A stretch of 64,000 bases of DNA from positions 470,001 through 534,000 of the forward strand of contig WSYJ01000092.1 in assembly GCA_020186115.1 (NCBI GenBank), written 5' to 3'. This DNA comes from Histomonas meleagridis. Lineage: Eukaryota; Parabasalia; Tritrichomonadida; Dientamoebidae. The translations under genes were made by a program, and so were the position numbers. Within the stretch, counting starts at the first letter, position 1. Each line of letters begins with the position of its first letter. Below are positions 38,951 through 48,365 of this stretch, in pieces. The notes beneath the pieces are model-generated. The model was not told the origin of the DNA, searched no databases, and saw only the letters and a program-made list of their open reading frames with translations.

Positions 38951-38990
38951 CAAACGATAACGTTATTGAATCAAAATCGTTAACGATCAA
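38951..38990. promoter_or_regulatory. Paired Myb-type elements upstream of HECT ligase
   Basis: AACGATAACGTT (38953-38964) and the perfect palindrome ATCGTTAACGAT (38976-38987) lie about 90-120 bases before the HECT gene ATG. They contain the TAACGA/TATCGT words known as Myb recognition elements of Trichomonas vaginalis promoters. Confidence 0.55.
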
Positions 38991-39072
38991 AGTTTCTATC
39001 AATTAAATAGCTGGACAAATAAATTGAAAACATATTTGTTCTGTCAACAGAAATTGTGGATTGTTCATATTC

Positions 39073-42000
39073 ATGGATTCATCTTTGTTGTTATTACCAG
39101 GAGCAACAATTTTCAAAAATGCAACACCAGTGGATTGCATTAGGCAATCTTTAATCTTGTTGTCAAATAGTAAAATCGACAACAATACAATTAAAAATTA
39201 TATTCCAAATTTACTTCCTTTTTTGTCGGAAAAAACAGATAATATGTTTTTGGAGGAAATACTTCTAGTTTTAAGACAATGTTTCGAAAGAGATATTCCA
39301 GAAATCAAGGATTTATTAATTCAATTCATTGAAAAAGCAGAAGAATCAAAAGCTAATTTTCTTGCTGCTATTGTTTCATTGAATGCTGTTTTGAAAGTTA
39401 ATAAAGATTTCGAAATCACTGGTCCAATTAAAGTATTACTTGATAAAGTTGATGATGTTTTAGCTACCCAATTCCATGCATTCAAGCTCCATAAGAAGTA
39501 TCATTTTAACAACATTGAATTAACGCAAACAGAAGCACTTTCAGTAATCTTATGTATGATTCAAAACACTCCAATTACAACAGAAAGTGTATTAATTGCA
39601 TGTCTTTTCTTATGGCATCTTGATGCTAGTCTTCCTTCTTCCATTGATTTCACAGAAATAATTCAAAAAGTTGATCCACAATTATTCCAAAACTTATTTA
39701 ATTCACAGCCAAGAGAACGTTTTCTCTTTTTATGTTCTGATCCAAAAGTTCCATCTATTATTTGTCCATCTATTGCTGACAAATTAAATGATTTTTCAGA
39801 TATCAACTTTTTCTTAAAAGTTCTTCCAATGCCACAACTTCATATTCCATTAGATGTAATTACAAACAGCATTACTAACATTAGTGATTGTTCAATTTTA
39901 ACAGCAAGATTAAGACATCCGCTTTTACAAAAACTTAGTTTTTGGAATCATGTTCTAGAAATCTTAACTGAAGAACATATTGGAAATGTATCGCAATGTT
40001 TTCTTGGTAATATTACAGACGTAGCTGAATCATTATCAGAATTACTTTTAAACGTCCGACACATAACGGTCCCCATATGTCACTTTTTTGACAAAGTACT
40101 CAATTCCAGCACTGAAATCAAAACACAATTTTCTAAGTCACAACTTTTATCATATGTCTTATCTAATTTAACAGAACCACCACCATATGAATTTTGGAAT
40201 TTAATTAATTCATTAGATGCCTTTCAAATCTTAGAAGATATCTTTAAAGGCAAACATCCAATTGCATTAATTGGAATGACTGAATATTTATTATCATCTA
40301 ATCAAACTATAATTCTTCGTAATATACAACAACTTAAATTACCTGAATTAACAACACAAACCAAACTTAAATTATTAAAATATATTAAATCATTAGACTT
40401 TACAAAAGAGAAATTCTTTAGTAATTTACCCAAAGATGAAGAATTAGTATTATTTATAGCATATTCATTAATTTCTGTAATAAGTATTCAATATAATAAA
40501 GAAAACTCTATAATATGTAATATAAATGAAGATAATGGATTACCATTATTAATATTACAAATAATTGAACTTCAAACATTTTATAAAGATAATGAATTAA
40601 TGGAATTATTTTTAGTCAATGATAAAGTTCATATGGATTTATTACAACCAAAATTAAATACTATTCATGAAACTATTGATGAATTTGATGAATTTTGTAT
40701 TTGTAAATTATTTGATTTATTATTTAAATTAGAAATTTCTATTTCAAATTTAATCATTTTATTATTAACAAGTACAATATGGACATTACAACTCTTTACT
40801 TTATCCAAAGAAATTAATGAACAATTTATACGTTCGATCTGTTATTTAAATGAATTTTTACAAAACACAGAATCAAACAATCGAATTACTGTACAAATTC
40901 AATCATTCTTTAATTATATCTCTAAAGATATTTTAGAATATTTATATAATAATTCTGATTTAATTAAACCTTATTCATTAAGTTCGAAATATTTATTTAA
41001 TAATAATAAAGAAGAAGAAATATTCACTGATTTCTTAAACAAGAATCTTAACATAGAATGTATCAAATTTTATGTTAAATCATTTGTAATACCACCCAAA
41101 TGTAAAATTAATTCTCCATCACAAATTAAATCATTTTATACAAACTCAATTACAAAAGAGAATTGGAATGATGCGTCAATCATTGCAATATTCTTAACAG
41201 CATGTAATGAATTAGAATTAATTAATCCAACATATCAAGAAACATTACAAATATTATTAAATGTTAATGTTGATTTTAATAAGCAAATACCGAATTACAT
41301 AATCGAATTAATTAAATATCAACTTAAAGATGAAAATACTCAAATGAAAGCAATCACAACATTCTTTAATGGTATACAATCATTTCCAATCATTGATCTT
41401 AAATCAATCATATTAAACTTTTCTAAATATTTCGAAGTTAAACCAGAAATATTATTAAAAGCACTTTCGACAGTATTAACACAAAACGTCGATAAACAAA
41501 TACCAATTATATTACGACCAGAACCATTACCTATTGAAGACTCACCTGAAACAACATATAAATTTGTAGAATTATTAATCGATTCATTAATTGAACATAA
41601 GTCACAAAAATTATTTGTTTATTTAAGATCGATATTAATATCATATTCATTCTTATATAATAAAATACCAAACGAAAAGAAAATTAATTTGTTCGAAACA
41701 ATTTATTCCGTTTTAAGTAATTTCCATGAAAAACAACAAAATTTAGATTTAATACAATCAGCTATATTACTTTTAGAAGTGATTTTAACAACTCCACAAA
41801 ATACTGATGACTTCTTTTCATGGACTACTTCAAATATTGAGTCATTTAATATATCACAAATATATTTCACATTAAAAATTTATCAACAATTCTTTAATAA
41901 GTCGAATTTACTTTCTGCAATTGTATTTTCTTATTTGAACAAAAATAATACATTTAATAAAATATCAAAAACAATTTCGAAGTTATATTCAATAGATAAA

Positions 42001-44574
42001 GACCTTTCTCCAGAAGTTGTCTCTATTTATAATAATTTAATTCAACAAATTCTTTCATTTGCTGCTAACTTAAATGATATCGATGTAATTGATATTGAAG
42101 AATGTATGAAGATCGATAAACCATTCAATGAGTTCGTATCATTCGGCTTTTTACGCAATTCAATTTCCAATAGCTTCGTTCAAATTTCAAAGAATTCAAA
42201 GTCCTATCGTAACATGTGTAATACACTTTTATCACCATCACAAAATATTCGTATATCAATACCAGACTTTTTACAAAAGTTATATGAGATGTCTAAACCA
42301 ACAGATGTAACATTATATATAAATAAAATCCCATCGAATATATCACAAGATAAATTTAAAGAATTAAACATTTATCAACAATCAATAATATTACATAAAC
42401 AAATAATACGACCATCAATCACATATAAAGTAATGCGAATATTACTTAAGCAACCGAATTGGGTTAAGATTTGTTTATTACAAAACTTACCATATTTATT
42501 ATTACCAGAACATTATATTAAACTTATTGAAGTTATTACAGAAATGAACAAACTTAAAGATGAAAAAATTGATTTAACAAAATCATATAAAGAGTATATA
42601 ATGAATTCATATTGTCAAGATGAATATGTTAAATGTATTATTAATATAATAAATCAAAACTCATTACCAAAACAAATTATATCGAAATGTATTGATACAC
42701 TTTCGACAATGTTAACATTCGAACCATCAATGAGTCATTGTATTGATTATGTTACTCCATTACTTAAAGATACATCGAATGATAATTTGTTTTTCGTATA
42801 TTTAATTCTAATGGTATTAGTTAAAACAGGTACATCATCCAACAAAATCATAAATCTTTTATCAAAGGACTTCTTTATGATATTCTTACAACCAAAATGG
42901 AGAAACAATGTACAAAACATGGAACTAATTGTAAACTTAATCAACGCATTACCGAAGAAGCCATTAAAGTTCCAAACAAGAATTACACAATTTATATCAT
43001 TCTTATACATGCATAAAATGTATAAATCTGCAAATAGTATAAGTTATTATTTAACGGATAAACAAAAATATAAAATGAAATTCGTAGTAGAATCAGTTTA
43101 CGAATATTTACGTAAAAACTCAAACGAAAATCAAATCGATTTAGTGAACTTATGTAGAGTTTATCCTTATTTGAATATCGACAAAAAGAAATTGTTACAA
43201 AAACTTGATTACTTATTAACTAATTATTCTCCTTTGAACCTCGAAATGATTGGCGCAATAGTTAATAACTTAATGCCCGATGAAAAGTGTTTTGAAATAG
43301 ATGAAAATGATAAAAACGAAACTAATCCGCCATTACCAATACATTATTCAATATACAACAAGTTCCCAGAATTTTGGAATTTGATGACAAAACATAGATT
43401 AACGTTCACTATGATGGCACGATCGTTAAGATTTTCTGCTTTCATTTCTTCCCCGTTAAGTTTCATATTTAGGTTCCCTTTAGTGTTCGATACACAATTG
43501 AAAATTAACTTTTTCAATCATTTACAAAAGAAAAAACTTGAAAAACAAGGCACTCAAAAACTCGAAATTCAAAACGCTAACGTTCTCGAGAACTCAATCA
43601 AGGAAATGTTAGTTGAAAAATCGCCAAGTGATTGGGCGGAGAACGTTACGGTGACCGTTTTGGACTCAGAAAACGATTGGTATACTGATATTGTAAAGGA
43701 ATTATTCGATCCTAAAAATGGTATATTCAGATTAACACCAAACTTAAGATGTCTTGATGTTAATCCTGAACGTTGTTCAGAAGAAGATTTAATGAAATAT
43801 AAATTTGCAGGTTTCTTCCTTGCTCTTTCATTAAAGCAAAACAAGAAACTGAACATAAGTTTGGCGCCTTCAATATTTAAGCATCTTTTAAGAACAAAGA
43901 TGAATCTTCATGATCTTGAAATAATTGATTTAACTGTTGCAAGATCATATCAAAGAATTCTTAATGAACCAGCAGAAGGACTTGGCTTATTCTTCACAAT
44001 TGGAGTTGAACGTGAAGGAAAGCCAGTTGAAATAGAATTAATTCCAAATGGTTCAAAGATCCCAGTAACCGAAGAAAACAAGAAGACATATATCGAAGAA
44101 ATGCTTAAGTTCCATTTCACTAATTACGCACAGAAACAAATCGAAGCGTTCAAAGAAGGTTTCTATTCGCTGTTGAACGTTAAGGAAATTCAATTGTTTA
44201 CAGCGGATGAACTTGAAATGCTTCTTTGCGGCGTTCCTAAGATAGAAGTTGAAGATTTAAGGAAGAATTGCATAATCTCATTGCCTTATTCATTAGAACA
44301 TCCTGTCGTAAAGAGATTTTTCGCAATGTTGAAGAAATGGGATCAAATCACATTAGGAAAATTACTTTGGTTCATCACCGGATCTTCACAACTGCCAATT
44401 GGAGGATTCGAAACATTAAAGAAATACGGCCAAGTAATACATATCGAAAAAGGATCAAATCCAAATTCACCACCAATGTCACATACTTGTTTCTCGATTT
44501 TGGATTTGCCGGAATATCAGTCATTGGATTATATGGAACAAATGTTTTTCGTGGCATTGGATAATTGCATTTAA
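39073..44574 (+). CDS. HECT-type E3 ubiquitin ligase
   Basis: A protein of about 1833 residues from the ATG at 39073 (MDSSLLLLPGATIF). The first 1450 residues are long runs of amphipathic helices without zinc fingers, consistent with an armadillo/HEAT-like scaffold for substrates. The C-terminal 350 residues are a HECT domain: PNLRCLDVNPERCSEEDLM, FKEGFYSLLN, ELEMLLCGVP and QLPIGGFETL. It ends with the catalytic loop SHTCFSILDLPEY, whose Cys (about residue 1806) takes ubiquitin from an E2 as a thioester. The last residues (ALDNCI) complete the C-lobe. The domain is intact, so the enzyme should be active. The architecture resembles large UPL/HUWE1-type ligases. Confidence 0.92.
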   Translation: MDSSLLLLPGATIFKNATPVDCIRQSLILLSNSKIDNNTIKNYIPNLLPFLSEKTDNMFLEEILLVLRQCFERDIPEIKDLLIQFIEKAEESKANFLAAIVSLNAVLKVNKDFEITGPIKVLLDKVDDVLATQFHAFKLHKKYHFNNIELTQTEALSVILCMIQNTPITTESVLIACLFLWHLDASLPSSIDFTEIIQKVDPQLFQNLFNSQPRERFLFLCSDPKVPSIICPSIADKLNDFSDINFFLKVLPMPQLHIPLDVITNSITNISDCSILTARLRHPLLQKLSFWNHVLEILTEEHIGNVSQCFLGNITDVAESLSELLLNVRHITVPICHFFDKVLNSSTEIKTQFSKSQLLSYVLSNLTEPPPYEFWNLINSLDAFQILEDIFKGKHPIALIGMTEYLLSSNQTIILRNIQQLKLPELTTQTKLKLLKYIKSLDFTKEKFFSNLPKDEELVLFIAYSLISVISIQYNKENSIICNINEDNGLPLLILQIIELQTFYKDNELMELFLVNDKVHMDLLQPKLNTIHETIDEFDEFCICKLFDLLFKLEISISNLIILLLTSTIWTLQLFTLSKEINEQFIRSICYLNEFLQNTESNNRITVQIQSFFNYISKDILEYLYNNSDLIKPYSLSSKYLFNNNKEEEIFTDFLNKNLNIECIKFYVKSFVIPPKCKINSPSQIKSFYTNSITKENWNDASIIAIFLTACNELELINPTYQETLQILLNVNVDFNKQIPNYIIELIKYQLKDENTQMKAITTFFNGIQSFPIIDLKSIILNFSKYFEVKPEILLKALSTVLTQNVDKQIPIILRPEPLPIEDSPETTYKFVELLIDSLIEHKSQKLFVYLRSILISYSFLYNKIPNEKKINLFETIYSVLSNFHEKQQNLDLIQSAILLLEVILTTPQNTDDFFSWTTSNIESFNISQIYFTLKIYQQFFNKSNLLSAIVFSYLNKNNTFNKISKTISKLYSIDKDLSPEVVSIYNNLIQQILSFAANLNDIDVIDIEECMKIDKPFNEFVSFGFLRNSISNSFVQISKNSKSYRNMCNTLLSPSQNIRISIPDFLQKLYEMSKPTDVTLYINKIPSNISQDKFKELNIYQQSIILHKQIIRPSITYKVMRILLKQPNWVKICLLQNLPYLLLPEHYIKLIEVITEMNKLKDEKIDLTKSYKEYIMNSYCQDEYVKCIINIINQNSLPKQIISKCIDTLSTMLTFEPSMSHCIDYVTPLLKDTSNDNLFFVYLILMVLVKTGTSSNKIINLLSKDFFMIFLQPKWRNNVQNMELIVNLINALPKKPLKFQTRITQFISFLYMHKMYKSANSISYYLTDKQKYKMKFVVESVYEYLRKNSNENQIDLVNLCRVYPYLNIDKKKLLQKLDYLLTNYSPLNLEMIGAIVNNLMPDEKCFEIDENDKNETNPPLPIHYSIYNKFPEFWNLMTKHRLTFTMMARSLRFSAFISSPLSFIFRFPLVFDTQLKINFFNHLQKKKLEKQGTQKLEIQNANVLENSIKEMLVEKSPSDWAENVTVTVLDSENDWYTDIVKELFDPKNGIFRLTPNLRCLDVNPERCSEEDLMKYKFAGFFLALSLKQNKKLNISLAPSIFKHLLRTKMNLHDLEIIDLTVARSYQRILNEPAEGLGLFFTIGVEREGKPVEIELIPNGSKIPVTEENKKTYIEEMLKFHFTNYAQKQIEAFKEGFYSLLNVKEIQLFTADELEMLLCGVPKIEVEDLRKNCIISLPYSLEHPVVKRFFAMLKKWDQITLGKLLWFITGSSQLPIGGFETLKKYGQVIHIEKGSNPNSPPMSHTCFSILDLPEYQSLDYMEQMFFVALDNCI

Positions 44575-45078
44575 AAAATAAATAATTTAAAAACAAAATT
44601 TTTTTTTTTATTCGTTTTTATGAATAATGAAATGTGTTAATTGTTATTGATAATTCCAATTTAATACTCTTCGAAACAAAACTTTTTTTTGGATAAGACG
44701 ATATTATACTGGATTTTGTGATGAAAATGATCGTTGTGTATTCTCAAAAAGATTTAGTGTTTTTAACTGCATTTCAGCATCTTTTTCAGTATATTTTAAT
44801 CGTTTGATGAAGAGATTTATCATTTTTTTTTTAAAATTTTTTAATTTCCCAAAAAAAATTTGTTTCGAACATTTAATAAAATAAATGATCAATTACTAAA
44901 TGAAATATTTTTTGAACATAAGTTACAAATTTATTGCCCAATAATTGAGAGCAATTTTTTTAACTAAAATCCGATCTTATCAAAATTGAATTTTACATCC
45001 AAAAGTGAAAACATACCCTCAGAAAAGTGATTTAAATAACCGAGCAAAGCATGTGAAAAAAATTCAAAAAGGACAAAA
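44575..45078. other. Intergenic, no gene recognised
   Basis: AT-rich. A 62-residue ORF on the minus strand (44704-44892) shows no motif. The Rab gene is preceded by AAAAGTGAAAACATACCC and similar purine-rich sequence. Confidence 0.4.
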
Positions 45079-45654
45079 ATGATAGAAGAGCAACCAAAAT
45101 ACAAAGTAATCTTACTCGGGGATACAGGCGTTGGGAAAACTTCTATTGTACGTTGTCAATCAACAGGAAAGTTTGATTTCAAAATGGCTCCAACAGTTGG
45201 GGCTTCTCATATTAAAACTACAATACCAATTGGTGATAAAAAAGTTGACTTGTTATTATGGGATACAGCTGGACAGGAACAATTTTCTTCACTTGTCCCA
45301 ATGTATTCAAGAGGAGCTCATGCTTGCATTTTAGTTGCATCAATTGTTAATCCTGATTCATGTGATCATTTACTGACTTGGCTAGAAAGACTCAATTCTA
45401 CAAATGCAAAAATTCCTGTTGTAGTTGCAATAAATAAATCAGATCTAAGTGAAGGTGCACCAATTACTTTCGACGAAGTCAAAGAAAAATACTCACAGTG
45501 GTTGCCGGTGTTCTTTTTTGTGTCTGCAAAAACAGGAGATTGTATACCACAATTATTTCAACAAGTCGCATTTGATGCGATGAATAATGAACAACAAAAA
45601 ACTACCCCGCCTCCGTTAGAAGAAAATGATCAAAAAGATTCACGTTGTTGTTAA
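45079..45654 (+). CDS. Rab-family small GTPase (Rab5-like)
   Basis: 191 residues. P-loop GDTGVGKTS (14-22), switch I Thr in APTVGAS, switch II WDTAGQEQF, base motifs INKSDL and VSAKTG. The C-terminal CC at residues 190-191 is a double geranylgeranylation site, typical of Rabs, which recruit effectors to membranes and control vesicle traffic. All catalytic residues, including the switch II Gln, are present. Sequence around LLLWDTAGQEQFSSLVPMYSRGA resembles the Rab5/Rab21/22 group; the subfamily is inference. Confidence 0.88.
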   Translation: MIEEQPKYKVILLGDTGVGKTSIVRCQSTGKFDFKMAPTVGASHIKTTIPIGDKKVDLLLWDTAGQEQFSSLVPMYSRGAHACILVASIVNPDSCDHLLTWLERLNSTNAKIPVVVAINKSDLSEGAPITFDEVKEKYSQWLPVFFFVSAKTGDCIPQLFQQVAFDAMNNEQQKTTPPPLEENDQKDSRCC

Positions 45655-46082
45655 ATTCGAATAAAAATATAGTCAATTTTATACAAAAAAAATTTTGAAT
45701 GTAAATTATGTTTTAAACTCGAACTTAAAACACCACAAAAAATGTTGACATGTATCTCTAATTCCTTAAATTTTCTAAATTTTTTTATGATTTCTTTGAA
45801 GATTAAAGCTTTACGAGTGATAACGTTTTTGATGAGAACGTTTACGATAGCGCTTTTTTAATAATTTACGTGCTTTGAAAAACTGTGTTTTGTGCAAATT
45901 GAAAACTTTGTCCTAAAATATTGTCCGACCAATTTTGTTCGCAAAAAGCCCAACGTTATGTCACAAAAAATTTCAATACAACGCATTCAATTTTCTGAGC
46001 ATTTCAGATGGCCGATATTTCGGTCGGGTTTCTGTCAATGAAATGGATAAAAAGGAAATTATTACTGTGTTTTGTTTATTTA
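45655..46082. other. Convergent intergenic region with Myb-like words
   Basis: The region between the 3' ends of two GTPase genes. At 45818-45856 it holds three Myb-like words (ATAACGTT, GAACGTTT, TTACGATAGCG), which is odd because neither neighbour starts here. No RNA gene recognised. Confidence 0.4.
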
Positions 46083-46622
46083 TCAGAAAATCATGCAGCA
46101 CCCGCCTTCTCCTCCCTGCATGCGAATAACACCGCGAATCAAATCGTCAAAAAGTTCAGGTAAATTAAAACCTGTTTTGGCTGATGTTTCGTAGTACTTA
46201 CATCCCATCTTGTTTGCAAAAGCTGTGCCTTCTTCTAATGAAACAACGCCATTTTTGGCTTCATCTTTGAGATCAATTTTGTTTCCTGCAAGTACGCAAT
46301 GCATTTTACCTTGCTTTGCCTTTTTAACATCACCATATAAATCATTTAACTGATTAAGAGTTGGGGGTTCAATGATTGAAAAAACAAATAAAAAACCCTC
46401 TGATGGTTGCATATACCTCCAACGCATTTGCGCAAACTCTTCCTGTCCAGCTGTATCAGTTATTTCGACTTGATATGATTTTTTGCCGATCGTTACTGTT
46501 TTGGTAAGCATTTCTTCGATTGTTGGAGTGTAATCTTCTTGGAACTGTTGCCTAGCCCACTGAAGTATCAGCGATGTTTTACCAACGCCTCCACCCCCTA
46601 GGTTCATCACTCGAACTGTCAT
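46083..46622 (-). CDS. Ras-family small GTPase with CaaX box
   Basis: 179 residues. P-loop GGGGVGKTS (9-17), effector region YTPTIEE, switch II DTAGQEEF, base motifs GNKIDL and ETSAKTG. It ends GGCCMIF, a CaaX box (CMIF) preceded by another Cys that could be palmitoylated, so it should be plasma-membrane associated. The YTPTIEE effector loop places it in the Ras/Rap group, which relays signals by GTP-dependent effector binding. All catalytic residues are present. Its 3' end faces that of the Rab gene. Confidence 0.88.
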   Translation of the reverse strand: MTVRVMNLGGGGVGKTSLILQWARQQFQEDYTPTIEEMLTKTVTIGKKSYQVEITDTAGQEEFAQMRWRYMQPSEGFLFVFSIIEPPTLNQLNDLYGDVKKAKQGKMHCVLAGNKIDLKDEAKNGVVSLEEGTAFANKMGCKYYETSAKTGFNLPELFDDLIRGVIRMQGGEGGCCMIF

Positions 46623-47295
46623 TTTGTCTTTGCGATTTGGCTGCGCACTTTTTCAATGAAAATAAACTGTTTTTGTACGATTGAATGACTTCGTTCCAAC
46701 ATTTTTTGCATTATGGATTTGACATTGATAGATCTCATTGAATAAATTGAATGGATCTACTGGTCCTATCATCTGGTCATGATTTCGAGATTAGGTGGAT
46801 CATAATGTATTCATATTAATTAATTAGCAAGAATTTTAATTATTAAGATGTATATTCACAAAGATATGATAAGTTTTGTTTATGAATAGGTAAAAAGTGG
46901 TTTGAAATTCAATGAAGAATAGTCACTATTGAAAAAGATTAATGATTTATTGAAAGTTGTGTTGTTTATAGTATTTTTGACAGGGAAGGATTATGTCGGA
47001 CTTTTAAGATTATTCTTTGTTTAATATGATAATATTACCTATAATGCATATTATTATAGACGAATATTAATCAAACAAAATGAGAAATAAGTATTTCATT
47101 TCAAATGAAAATTTAAATTTTATTGATAATTTAAAACACAATAATCACGAAAATTGTCTTAAGCTAATACATAAAAACAATAAATTATTTTTATGGTATT
47201 TCTTCTCATAAAGACTGGATTAAAAACCATATCCATACACATGGTTATTTTTATGATTTCAAAATACATTTATTTAAAGTTTCATAATTTCATAT
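46623..47295. other. Intergenic, nothing seen
   Basis: Upstream of the Ras-like gene and downstream of the PH-like gene. No ORF or RNA recognised. Confidence 0.4.
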
Positions 47296-47961
47296 TTATA
47301 AATCCTCGTTCCTAATCTCTTTGTTCCACAAAAAGGAATTGACCAAAAAGCAGAAAATTGCTTTCATTAAATTATTCTTATTGAAACAATTTAGTTCTTT
47401 GGTCACTGTTTCACCATCTTCGTCAATTCCAATGCATAAGCGAGTGTCTGTTCCATAGTTAGCTTTAGAATAAACTGATTTGATTGTATCAAATTTAAAA
47501 TATTGAGTGTTCTTATTACTAATGAGCTTAATTCCATTGGAATCCTCAAGGAACTTTAACGAAGTTTTACCTATGCCTAAAAATGCTGCAATTGTTTCGC
47601 AATCGAAATCACATGATAATTGCTTTGTACTTTGTGAAATTTTGTTTGTAAGGATTTCTTCGCCTTTTTTAATAGAATGGTGGAGCTGAATTATATCATT
47701 TCTATTTAATGTTTGAATGTATAACTTAACAGAATTGGTTGCCGAAGAAGTAATGATAAAAATAGAATTTTGTATACCGGTATCGATGAAACCTGCAGAA
47801 AAAGAAGAAATGTCAAGTGGAAGCAAAAAATTAGATGGATCGCCAACTCTTTTTGTGATTTCCATCCAAAACCCATTAACAATAATCCAATAGTTCTCCC
47901 ATTTTGGAGATCCAGATGCTAAAGCAACTTTACCATAACACATATAGTGATTTTCTTCCAT
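47296..47961 (-). CDS. PH-domain-like protein
   Basis: 221 residues. The N-terminal 100 fit a pleckstrin-homology fold: a first strand (YGKVALASGSPKWENYWIIV) with the conserved Trp region, further strands (SIFIITSSATNSVKLYIQT), and a closing amphipathic helix (RNDIIQLHHSIKKGE). A second strand-rich region (FKFDTIKSVYSKANYG to NSFLWNKEI) may be another PH-like module. PH domains bind phosphoinositides or proteins at membranes. There is no enzyme domain. The call rests on pattern only. Confidence 0.55.
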   Translation of the reverse strand: MEENHYMCYGKVALASGSPKWENYWIIVNGFWMEITKRVGDPSNFLLPLDISSFSAGFIDTGIQNSIFIITSSATNSVKLYIQTLNRNDIIQLHHSIKKGEEILTNKISQSTKQLSCDFDCETIAAFLGIGKTSLKFLEDSNGIKLISNKNTQYFKFDTIKSVYSKANYGTDTRLCIGIDEDGETVTKELNCFNKNNLMKAIFCFLVNSFLWNKEIRNEDL

Positions 47962-48365
47962 TTTTTGGAAAAATCACCGAATTAATAAATCTTTGAAAAA
48001 TGTCAATTGAATAAATGAACGATAATTTTGCTTTTAAAGAATAAAAAAATTAATCTGAATATATTTTGATAAATTGTGCTTACAAAGATATTATTTATTT
48101 ATATTATAGATACCCATTCTATTATTATCATAATTTATTAAAAAATGAAATTTTTATTAAATCTCATTTCATGACTTTATGACAATATTTATCTTCTAAT
48201 ATTCATATCTTTAAATTTACCATACATTTGTTACACGGAAGAATATTCTTTTGTGATATTTCGAAATAGGAATTTGGATAGAGAAGAAGAATCAAATTTT
48301 TTGGAAATGAATGCTTTACATCAACAATTTTTCGGTTTTACTTCGTATACAAAAATTATTCTCAA
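47962..48365. other. Divergent intergenic region
   Basis: Shared upstream region of the PH-like gene and the LRR-glycohydrolase gene. AT-rich, nothing else recognised. Confidence 0.4.
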
